This document shows positions 1-6,210 of a DNA stretch of 6,210 nucleotides, piece by piece (the first letter of the stretch is position 1; each line of letters opens with the position of its first letter). Source of the DNA: Roseimaritima sp. (GTDB lineage Bacteria; Planctomycetota; Planctomycetia; Pirellulales; Pirellulaceae); assembly GCA_007124075.1 (NCBI GenBank), contig SLFV01000392.1, forward strand, positions 1 to 6,210. Direction: 5' to 3'. A model generated the notes under the pieces. The model did not search any database and was not told the DNA's origin. It saw only the letters and a program-made list of their open reading frames with translations. Made by a program: the position numbers and the translations under genes.

Positions 1-849
1 CATTTCTTTCGACATGCGGACATAATCCTCGTCATCAGCCTCCTCCATTTCCTCCTGAATCAGCACCATTCCAATCACCGCAACCATTTCGGCAAATTGC
101 TTGAGGGTGTCCGCGTTCGCTGTCACCGTGGCTTGATTGTTGCTGTTGGCCTGCAATTCTTCTTGAAACGCCCACTCAAGATATTCCATCAAAGGCCCTC
201 GGTCGATAATCCTGGTCCAGTCCATCTCCTCATTGACTTCGCGCACCGTCAACCCTGTTCCGGAAACAAGGTCTTGTAAATCGGCTTTTCGCAGTTTGGC
301 CTCATTGTAGACTTGTACCGAACCGGCTTTACTGTTGGCGGCCGAACGTGCCAAAAGATCTCGCGCCGCCGGGGCTTGGTCCTTCCAGCGAACATCGGCG
401 TCGTATTGGTCGATCACGGCAAACAGCATTGCCATAATCGATAGCGTTACCCTTGCTCGACGATAACCACCTCCAGCAAACGGTCCAGGGGTCGTGACGA
501 TTCCATCGAACTCCAGCTTCAAACGCTTGATTTCGTCCTCCAACGTCGTTGGTGAGATCAGTGCTGCCCAGCCGACTCCCGCCGTGCGGCTAACGTCCTT
601 GGGTTCCTCTGCGACACTTGGTGCCGCAGCCCCGCTTGCTCGTGCGGTCGCCCCACGCAGTTCCGGTGCGGTAGGTCGGGGACTAGCGACCGCTTCTCCG
701 ACATCGGAGTAGAAGATCCCTCGAAATTGTTGCGAATCGAATTGCGGTGGCTTGGCGCGACGCTCTGCGGCAACGATCGGAAGGGAGATCGCGACAACCG
801 CAAAAGCACCAATGGCAAGCCTCCATCGCAAAAACCAACGGTTGTTCAT
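1..849 (-). CDS. Secreted protein of unknown function, N-terminal 283 residues (3' end beyond window)
   Basis: The frame is open from the ATG at 849-847 to the left edge with no stop, so the gene is cut at its 3' end. I do not recognise the family. Residues 1-28 look like a Sec signal peptide: a basic start (MNNRWFLRWR), a hydrophobic core (LAIGAFAVVAISLPIVA) and a small-residue cleavage site near VAA. Residues 55-85 are Ala/Pro-rich and probably disordered. From about residue 93 a globular part follows, with a charged helix-like stretch (EDEIKRLKLEFDG, 104-116), a hydrophobic helix (LSIMAMLFAVIDQYD, 136-150), and helix-rich sequence ending in an acidic run (EEMEEADDED, 266-275). The visible part has no cysteine, so it has no CxxCH haem motif and no lipobox. 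An in-frame ATG at 876-874 would add nine residues. Neither start has a clear Shine-Dalgarno, and 849 gives the more typical signal peptide. An in-frame stop at 906-904 limits further extension. It lies downstream of uvrA in the same direction, but the 283-base gap and the repeat there argue against a tight operon. The reading frame is secure; the role is unknown. Confidence 0.85.
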   Translation of the reverse strand, partial: MNNRWFLRWRLAIGAFAVVAISLPIVAAERRAKPPQFDSQQFRGIFYSDVGEAVASPRPTAPELRGATARASGAAAPSVAEEPKDVSRTAGVGWAALISPTTLEDEIKRLKLEFDGIVTTPGPFAGGGYRRARVTLSIMAMLFAVIDQYDADVRWKDQAPAARDLLARSAANSKAGSVQVYNEAKLRKADLQDLVSGTGLTVREVNEEMDWTRIIDRGPLMEYLEWAFQEELQANSNNQATVTANADTLKQFAEMVAVIGMVLIQEEMEEADDEDYVRMSKEM

Positions 850-1033
850 GACGACAGTTGGGTACCGATACCGCATAGCTAGAAATCCGATCAAAAAGCT
901 GAATCATCTCGTGTTATTTTCAGTATCGTGCCTGCAACCATGCAAATCAAGCAATCTGCAAGCAGCGAACCGGAAATCACTTCAATTTTGACAGGCAAAA
1001 CGGTCCCTTCTTGCTTCCGCACTGCTTGGGCTA
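850..1033. other. Intergenic stretch upstream of the secreted-protein gene, no gene seen
   Basis: Together with the neighbouring repeat, this forms the 283-base gap between the uvrA stop and the next start. I see no convincing coding sequence: the short frames here are brief and lack ribosome binding sites. The promoter of the secreted-protein gene should lie here on the minus strand, but I cannot pick a confident -35/-10 pair. A small hairpin (GCTT, five-base loop, AAGC) sits next to the repeat, just inside the 1033 boundary. Confidence 0.6.
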
Positions 1034-1128
1034 AGCGGCAGATTCAATTATCCCCTTGCCCAACCCTGCGCAGCAGGAATAGACGGGCGAAGGCAGGGAA
1101 AGGGTTGGCATATTCTTACTCTGCCGCT
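1034..1128. repeat. Nested inverted repeat, palindromic element 3' of uvrA
   Basis: The two ends are perfect 8-base inverted repeats: agcggcag (1034-1041) and ctgccgct (1121-1128). Inside them, ccaaccct (1060-1067) pairs with agggttgg (1101-1108), and the stem extends two more pairs across a one-base bulge. Inside that, two alternative pairings exist: cctgc/gcagg with a three-base loop (1065-1077), or ccctgc with gcaggg (1064-1069 with 1093-1098). The element begins five bases after the uvrA stop codon. It could be a folded 3' end of the uvrA mRNA, or a short non-coding palindromic repeat of the REP or MITE type. No T-run follows it on the minus strand, so a classical intrinsic terminator is not well supported. 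No clear target-site duplication flanks it. Confidence 0.6.
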
Positions 1129-1132
1129 CGCC

Positions 1133-4100
1133 TTACTGCGTCATTGCTTTGTTTAAGTGGCGACGTAAAAACTCCTCCACCCGTTGGATCAGGGGCCCGG
1201 GCAGGCTGGTCAATGGCAGCGTAATGTGCGTCTGGCCGTTCTTTTCGACCGTCACAGGGGTACTGATATGCAGCTCAACCAAATCCTGAATGTCAAACGC
1301 TTCGCTTGGGCCTGTCACCGTCATCCGCAAGGATTCTGGAACCTTGGTTTCCAAGACCAGCCAGGGTGTTAAAGTACCCTGGGGCTGAACATGGATCCGA
1401 TCCGGAAAGGAAAAACTTAATGCCTCCGTCCCAACGATCGTCTCCAAAAGATCCAGCAAGTCATCGACCATCCGCAGCGACCAGTCAGGCTCACTTTCTG
1501 GTGGGAAGCCTTTCTTCAGCGTGTGCCAGCGGCGTCCCAACACCTGCCAAGGTTGCCTCAAATCCCTCGCACCGTCGGCATGACGCTGATATCGGGAAGC
1601 GGTCTTGGAGACCGGTTGGCAGGGATCGTCCACAGGTTTTGATGACGATGCGACGCCTTCGGCCGCCACCGCAGGTTCATCACAACGCTGCTGTGCTTCG
1701 CCCTGCTGCAGAGCCGCGTGCAAAAATTCCCCGGTGTAACTCCGAGGCATTTTTGTCCGCTGCCGTCCTTTGGCCTTCTTGGCGCGTATCGCATATTGAC
1801 TTACCTCCTCCGGGGTGCCCGCAGCCACCACGCGACCACCACCCATGCCCGCTTCGGGGCCAATATCGATGATCCAGTCGGCGCATTTGACCACGTCCAG
1901 GTTATGTTCGATCACGATCACCGTGTTGCCCGCGTCCACCAGTTGTTGCATCACCGACAGCAATTTGATGATATCTTCAAAATGCAGCCCCGTCGTCGGT
2001 TCGTCTAATAGGTACAGCGTATGGCCCGTGTCAGGTCTGGCCAGTTCTGCGGCCAATTTGACCCGTTGCGCCTCGCCCCCTGAAAGTGTCGGAGCCGCTT
2101 GACCCAACGTCAGATAATCCAAGCCAACGTCACACAACGTTTTCAGGATCCTGGCGATCCGTCGGTTGTCTTCAAACAAGGCCAACGCGTCGCGACATGA
2201 TAGGTCCAGCACGTCGGCGATGCTGTAACCGTGATATTTTACCTCCAGGACTTGCTGGCCATAGCGTTTCCCCTGGCATTCGTCGCATAGCACCCAAACG
2301 TCAGGTAGAAAATGCATTTCAATTTTGCGCTGTCCTGACCCTTCGCATAACTCGCAACGCCCCCCCGTGACATTAAAGCTGAAATGCCTTGACATCAGTT
2401 TTCGCTCATGAGCGGCGGGCAAGCTGGCAAATTCCGAACGAATCAGGTCAAACAATCCCGTGTAGGTTGCCGGGGTACTGGTCGGGCTGTTGCCCAGCGG
2501 CGCTTGGTCGACACGAATCACTTTGTCCAGGTTGCGGATGCCTTCAATCCGATCGTGTCGTCCTGGACGGATCCGGGCGCGATGCAACTGTCTGGCCAAG
2601 GCCGGGTACAGGATGTCACCAATTAACGAGCTTTTGCCACTGCCCGAGGGACCGGTGATCGCGACCAATACACCCAGCGGAATCGAGACGTCAATTTCGC
2701 GCAGGTTGTGTTCCGCCGCCCCAAAGATGGTTAACCAATAAGGGGCGTGGCTAGGTACTTGGTTATTTTTGTGCGTGGCCACCGGCCTGCGATTGCTTGG
2801 ATACGGAATCGTACGCTGACCGTTTATGAACGGGGCCGTCACCGATTCGTCCTCAGGTGCAACCGCATCAGGTGGGCCTTCGGCTACGATCCTGCCTCCC
2901 AGACGACCGGCGGCGGGACCAAAATCGCACAGATAATCACAACCAGCGATCACATCATGATCATGTTCAACAACCAGCAAGGTGTTTCCTAAATCTCGCA
3001 GTCGATGCAACGCTCCCAGCAGTCGTTGATTATCACGGGGGTGCAAGCCAATGGTTGGTTCATCCAATACGTACAACACCCCGCACAGCCCGCTTCCTAA
3101 CTGGGAGGCCAAGCGAATTCGCTGCGCTTCGCCTCCGGACAGTGTCGCGGCTCCGCGGCCAAGTGTGAGGTACTCCAAGCCAACATCCAGCAGAAAATGC
3201 AGGCGGTCTTGAATTTCACGAACCAGTTCACCGGCAATTTTCTTTTCTCTGCGATCCAGCTTCCAACGCTTGACCGTTTCCGCCAACCGTCCTAACGGCA
3301 TGGTGACGTAATCCCCGATGGTCAGATCGGCAAAGCGTACGGCGGAAGCATCGTCCCGCAACCGCGTCCCGTGGCAGGCCGAACAAGGGATTTCGTCCAC
3401 ATACTGATCCAATCGCATTCGCAAACTTGGTGACAGACGAGCCGCCTGTTCCAGGGCCGGATAAAACCCCTTGAATTGATAACGGAACAAAACCGGGGTA
3501 CTGTCGTCGTCGGCAAGCAACGATGCCTCGCTGTCATGTTTCCCCTTGCCCCGCGGACCGACCGCCTGTTGGGATTCGACATCCGCCTGGCGCACTTCGA
3601 GCCAACGGCTGCCGGTCCCGTGGTATAGCAAGCGTCGGTGCCGGACCGAAAGTTCCTCTACCGGAGTGTCCAGCGGAATCCCCGTCTGCCTGGATAACGC
3701 TCCCAGCATCCACCGCGCGACATTATGTTTCAGGTCGGGCCACAGCAACGCCGCACCCTCTGCCAGGGTGGCGCGTGGATCGGTCAACAGTGCCGCAGGA
3801 TTGGTGCCGGTCTGCGTCCCCAGGCCATCGCATTGCGGACACCAGCCGACCGCCGAATTGAAGGAGAAGTGATGGGGTGTCAACGTCGAAAATGATCGCC
3901 CGCACGATTCGCAGGCCAAATGCTGACTGTGACGAATTTCTGTCCAATCGGATTCATTCTGTTGCTCGTCGGCAAGCGCCAACGACAATACCCCAACCCC
4001 GATGCTCAACGCTTGTTCCACGCTGTCCGCGATTCGTGTTTGTTCCGCTGCATCGATGACAATCCTGTCGATAACGACCTGCAGACGTGGCTGCTGTCGA

Positions 4101-6210
4101 ATATCTAAGCGTGGTGGGTTGTCCAGTGAATGCGTATGGCCATCAACCCGAACCCTGGCGAATCCACGTTGCCGTAGACTGGCCCACAATTCCTCGGGGT
4201 CTTGGTGCGGAGGGCGCTCCAAGGGAGCCAATAGCAGCGCCCGCGTGCCTGTGGGCAAAGCCATGATCTTATCCACAATCTGGTCACCGGTTTGCGTGCC
4301 GACCGGAATCTGACACTCGGGGCAGTGCATTTTGCCCAGTCGAGCCATCAAGATCCTGACGTAATCATAGATCTCCGTCACCGTCCCCACCGTACTGCGC
4401 GGCGAATGCCCAAGATTCTTTTGCTCCAACGCAACCGCTGGTGACAGTCCCTCAATCCGCTCGACACGCGGTTTTTGCATCTGTCCAACAAACTGCCGGG
4501 CGTAGGCCGACAACGATTCGACATAACGTCGCTGGCCTTCCGCATAGATCGTATTCATGGCCAAAGACGATTTCCCGCTGCCGCTGGGCCCACAGAAAAT
4601 GGTCATCGCGTCGCGTGGAATCTGCACGCTGACCGATTTCAAACTGTGCTGCTGCGCATTCTGGACTACGATCGATGTGGCTGCTTGTGTTTGCAATTCA
4701 TCCCGACGGGCCACCGGTTGTGGTTGTCGGGTCTGCAGGTCATCCCGGGAAACCCCCATGACCTTCGCCAGTGCCCAACCGGTATGACTGTCGGGATGCC
4801 CGGCGATCTCGCGCGGGGTGCCGACTGCCAGCACGTGCCCTCCCGCTTGACCACCTTCAGGTCCCATGTCGATTACCCAGTCCGCGGTTTTAATGACATC
4901 CTGGTTATGTTCGATGATCAGGACGGTGTTGCCCAAGTCGACCAAGCCGTGTAGCACCTTCAGCAGCAGCCGAATGTCAGCAAAATGTAACCCCGTTGTT
5001 GGTTCGTCCAAAACGTACAGGGTTCGCCCCGTCGATCGCTTGCTCAGTTCGCGCGACAACTTGATCCGCTGGGCTTCGCCACCGGAAAGCGTCGGGGAGG
5101 GTTGCCCCAGTTTCAGGTATTCCAAGCCGACATCGACCAAGGTCTGCAATTTCGAGGCGATTTTGGGTACATTCTGAAACAGTTGCAGCGCCTCGGAAAT
5201 ATCCATTTCCAAAACATCCGCGATCGAACGTCCCTTGAAACGGACCGCTAATGTTTCCCGGTTGTAACGATGGCCGTTGCAGACTGGGCATGTGACCCAG
5301 ACATCGGCCATGAAGTCCATCTCCAGCTTATTCGCTCCGTTGCCATCACAATGGCTGCAGCGACCGCCGTCAACGTTGAAACTGAAACGACTGTTGGTAT
5401 AGCCGCGGGCTTTGGCTTCGGGTAATTGCGCAAACAAATTACGGATTTCGTCAAACACTTTCACGTACGTGGCGGGATTGCTGCGGGGTGTACGGCCGAT
5501 GGGTGATTGGTCGATCGCAATCACTTTATCCAAATGCTGCAAACCCTCGATCCCCGCGTGGTCCCCGACTTCGACCTCCGCGCCATTGAGTGCGTTGCGC
5601 AGCGCGGGTTCTAAAATGTCCCCCACCAGCGAACTCTTTCCACTGCCCGACACTCCCGTGACGCAGCACAGCGTTCCCAGCGGAATCGATACATTAATAT
5701 CTTTAAGATTGTTTTGGGTTGCCCCGCGAACCACTAACTGACGCTCTGTTGGTGCCCTAAGAGTCTCCGGTACATGTATTTGCTCCGCGCCCGAGAGGAA
5801 CTTGCCCGTAAGACTCTTTGGGGCTTTACTGACCGCTTCGCAATCGCCAACCGCCACGACGTGACCACCACGGATACCTGGGCCGGGACCAAAGTCAACA
5901 ATCAGGTCCGCCGCTCGCATCGTATCTTCGTCATGTTCCACCACGATCAAGGTGTTACCCGCATCGCGCAATCGCAGCAATGTTTCGATCAAGCGGTCAT
6001 TGTCACGCGGATGCAAACCAATCGAAGGTTCGTCCAGGATATACATAACACCGACCAATCCGCTGCCAATCTGCGCCGCCAACCGAATTCGCTGGGATTC
6101 GCCGCCCGAAAGAGTCGGAGCGGTCCGTGATAACGTGAGGTAGTCCAGTCCGACGCCTAGCAAAAAACCGATGCGCGCCGTAATTTCCTTGATCGCTTCG
6201 GCCGCAACCC
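1133..6210 (-). CDS. uvrA: Fused tandem (double) UvrA, excinuclease ABC subunit A; N-terminus beyond window
   Basis: This is the damage-recognition ATPase of nucleotide excision repair, a cytoplasmic protein that binds distorted DNA and loads UvrB. The frame is open through the right edge (6208) and stops with TAA at 1135-1133, giving 1691 visible residues, numbered here from 6208. Copy 1 shows the end of ATPase I: signature LSGGESQRIRL 33-43, Walker B YILDEPSIGLH 56-66, H-loop His92. Its ATPase II has Walker A GVSGSGKSS 185-193, zinc module Cys284/287/307/310, signature 374-384, Walker B 398-408 and His434. Copy 2 is complete. Its ATPase I has Walker A GPSGSGKSS 540-548, CPEC 629-632, zinc module Cys766/769/790/793, CSAC 942-945, signature 1023-1033, Walker B 1046-1056 and His1082. 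Its ATPase II has Walker A 1186-1194, zinc module Cys1285/1288/1308/1311, signature 1375-1385, Walker B 1399-1409 and His1435. An extension of about 190 residues follows. Canonical UvrA is about 940 residues and dimerises; Chlamydia has a fused form of roughly 1,790. By alignment with copy 2, about 480 residues are missing, so the full protein should be near 2,150-2,200. The start and promoter are not visible. Confidence 0.97.
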   Translation of the reverse strand, partial: VAAEAIKEITARIGFLLGVGLDYLTLSRTAPTLSGGESQRIRLAAQIGSGLVGVMYILDEPSIGLHPRDNDRLIETLLRLRDAGNTLIVVEHDEDTMRAADLIVDFGPGPGIRGGHVVAVGDCEAVSKAPKSLTGKFLSGAEQIHVPETLRAPTERQLVVRGATQNNLKDINVSIPLGTLCCVTGVSGSGKSSLVGDILEPALRNALNGAEVEVGDHAGIEGLQHLDKVIAIDQSPIGRTPRSNPATYVKVFDEIRNLFAQLPEAKARGYTNSRFSFNVDGGRCSHCDGNGANKLEMDFMADVWVTCPVCNGHRYNRETLAVRFKGRSIADVLEMDISEALQLFQNVPKIASKLQTLVDVGLEYLKLGQPSPTLSGGEAQRIKLSRELSKRSTGRTLYVLDEPTTGLHFADIRLLLKVLHGLVDLGNTVLIIEHNQDVIKTADWVIDMGPEGGQAGGHVLAVGTPREIAGHPDSHTGWALAKVMGVSRDDLQTRQPQPVARRDELQTQAATSIVVQNAQQHSLKSVSVQIPRDAMTIFCGPSGSGKSSLAMNTIYAEGQRRYVESLSAYARQFVGQMQKPRVERIEGLSPAVALEQKNLGHSPRSTVGTVTEIYDYVRILMARLGKMHCPECQIPVGTQTGDQIVDKIMALPTGTRALLLAPLERPPHQDPEELWASLRQRGFARVRVDGHTHSLDNPPRLDIRQQPRLQVVIDRIVIDAAEQTRIADSVEQALSIGVGVLSLALADEQQNESDWTEIRHSQHLACESCGRSFSTLTPHHFSFNSAVGWCPQCDGLGTQTGTNPAALLTDPRATLAEGAALLWPDLKHNVARWMLGALSRQTGIPLDTPVEELSVRHRRLLYHGTGSRWLEVRQADVESQQAVGPRGKGKHDSEASLLADDDSTPVLFRYQFKGFYPALEQAARLSPSLRMRLDQYVDEIPCSACHGTRLRDDASAVRFADLTIGDYVTMPLGRLAETVKRWKLDRREKKIAGELVREIQDRLHFLLDVGLEYLTLGRGAATLSGGEAQRIRLASQLGSGLCGVLYVLDEPTIGLHPRDNQRLLGALHRLRDLGNTLLVVEHDHDVIAGCDYLCDFGPAAGRLGGRIVAEGPPDAVAPEDESVTAPFINGQRTIPYPSNRRPVATHKNNQVPSHAPYWLTIFGAAEHNLREIDVSIPLGVLVAITGPSGSGKSSLIGDILYPALARQLHRARIRPGRHDRIEGIRNLDKVIRVDQAPLGNSPTSTPATYTGLFDLIRSEFASLPAAHERKLMSRHFSFNVTGGRCELCEGSGQRKIEMHFLPDVWVLCDECQGKRYGQQVLEVKYHGYSIADVLDLSCRDALALFEDNRRIARILKTLCDVGLDYLTLGQAAPTLSGGEAQRVKLAAELARPDTGHTLYLLDEPTTGLHFEDIIKLLSVMQQLVDAGNTVIVIEHNLDVVKCADWIIDIGPEAGMGGGRVVAAGTPEEVSQYAIRAKKAKGRQRTKMPRSYTGEFLHAALQQGEAQQRCDEPAVAAEGVASSSKPVDDPCQPVSKTASRYQRHADGARDLRQPWQVLGRRWHTLKKGFPPESEPDWSLRMVDDLLDLLETIVGTEALSFSFPDRIHVQPQGTLTPWLVLETKVPESLRMTVTGPSEAFDIQDLVELHISTPVTVEKNGQTHITLPLTSLPGPLIQRVEEFLRRHLNKAMTQ
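1136..1705 (-). other. C-terminal extension of the fused UvrA: flexible linker plus extra domain of unknown type
   Basis: Canonical UvrA ends shortly after the SYTGEFL-type helix, but this protein continues for about 190 residues (visible 1502-1691). Residues 1502-1549 are polar and low in complexity (rich in Gln, Ala, Ser and Asp), fitting a linker. Residues 1550-1691 look folded: a tryptophan-rich start (QPWQVLGRRWHTLKKGFPP), an amphipathic helix (MVDDLLDLLETIVG), several strand-like segments (ALSFSF, DRIHVQP, WLVLETKVP, LRMTVTG, ELHIST, HITLPL) and a final amphipathic helix (LIQRVEEFLRRHL). I do not recognise a named domain. From memory, planctomycete UvrA proteins carry a related KGFP-containing tail, which I cannot verify here. 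Confidence 0.8.
1706..4675 (-). other. UvrA copy 2 (complete): both ATPases, UvrB-binding/insertion region, zinc modules
   Basis: This segment covers visible residues 512-1501, about 990 residues against about 940 for E. coli UvrA. It opens with an N-terminal strand pattern (SIVVQNAQQHSLKSVSVQIP) that matches the usual start of a free-standing UvrA. The strongly conserved stretch after Walker A is present (YAEGQRRYVESLSAYARQFVG), as is PRSTVGTVTEIYDY. Residues 629-793 cover the UvrB-binding part and the first zinc module. A charged low-complexity insert occupies about 874-905. ATPase II keeps EMHFLPDVWV in its zinc hairpin but reads VDQAPLGNSPTSTPATY where copy 1 and E. coli have RTPRSN. A lysine/arginine-rich insert (residues 1471-1487) lies just before the final helix, SYTGEFLHAAL. 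Confidence 0.92.
4754..6210 (-). other. UvrA copy 1 (partial): end of ATPase I plus complete ATPase II
   Basis: This segment covers visible residues 1-485. It starts in the helix just before signature I (sequence like KEITARIGFLLGVGLDYL) and ends after the H-loop of ATPase II and the TGWALAKVMG tail. The Walker A of ATPase I, the UvrB-binding domain and the first zinc module of this copy lie beyond the right edge, so it cannot be told here whether copy 1 keeps a UvrB-binding surface. ATPase II retains the canonical IDQSPIGRTPRSNPATY motif (visible residues 232-248), while its zinc-hairpin centre reads EMDFMAD where E. coli UvrA has EMHFLPD. Confidence 0.9.

Noticed and set aside
558..818. Minus-strand 86-codon frame
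   Set aside because: It overlaps the secreted-protein gene on the same strand in another frame; the longer frame has a signal peptide and stays open to the window edge.
1..849. Cytochrome c or lipoprotein identity for the secreted protein
   Set aside because: The visible sequence contains no cysteine, so neither a CxxCH haem site nor a lipobox is possible in this part.
988..993. TTGACA on the plus strand as a -35 promoter box
   Set aside because: No -10-like hexamer occurs at the proper spacing, and there is no plus-strand gene downstream for it to serve.
1034..1128. Intrinsic terminator of uvrA
   Set aside because: The stems are present but no T-run follows on the minus strand and the main stem encloses a large loop, so it is kept only as an inverted repeat of unknown role.
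1306..1872. Plus-strand open frame of 188 codons
   Set aside because: It lies entirely antisense to the C-terminal part of the fused UvrA. Its Pro/Ser/Arg/His-rich composition is typical of a shadow frame, and no domain is recognisable.
4475..4954. Plus-strand open frame of 159 codons
   Set aside because: It is antisense to highly conserved UvrA motifs (Walker A of copy 2 and Walker B of copy 1 ATPase II), so it is a shadow of the real gene.
1706..6210. Internal DNA repeats as a sign of mobile elements or misassembly
   Set aside because: Similar segments recur four times because of the four ABC ATPase units. The copies differ throughout in sequence and keep the reading frame, which fits ancient gene duplication and not a recent repeat or assembly artefact.

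Overview
The window suggests a planctomycete, probably of the Pirellulales/Rhodopirellula type. The reasons are moderate GC content by eye, a giant UvrA built from two fused UvrA copies (an arrangement known in Chlamydia and, as I recall, in planctomycetes), and a secreted protein of unknown family starting with a planctomycete-like signal peptide. No database search was possible, so the taxonomic call is an inference.

Both genes lie on the minus strand. From right to left in window coordinates (5' to 3' on the minus strand): 6210-1133 is the 3' three-quarters of a fused tandem uvrA, whose first ~480 codons lie beyond the right edge. Then come 283 bases without a gene (850-1132). The part of this gap next to the uvrA stop holds a nested inverted repeat (1034-1128). 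Finally 849-1 is the first 283 codons of a secreted or periplasmic protein of unknown function, which runs off the left edge without a stop.

The visible UvrA has 1691 residues. In order it contains the end of the first ATPase of copy 1, the complete second ATPase of copy 1, a short polar linker, a complete copy 2 (both ATPases, UvrB-binding/insertion region and zinc modules), and a C-terminal extension of about 190 residues that canonical UvrA lacks. Every Walker A, signature, Walker B and H-loop motif that falls in the window looks intact, so all four nucleotide-binding units appear functional. Canonical UvrA recognises DNA damage as a homodimer and loads UvrB for nucleotide excision repair. 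Here the two protomers seem to be one polypeptide, and the halves have diverged from each other around the zinc modules.

The two genes are co-directional but separated by a gap with a structured repeat, and nothing links their functions. There are no RNA genes, CRISPR arrays, insertion sequences with transposases, or defence genes. The most unusual items are the fused UvrA, its C-terminal domain, and the intergenic palindromic element.
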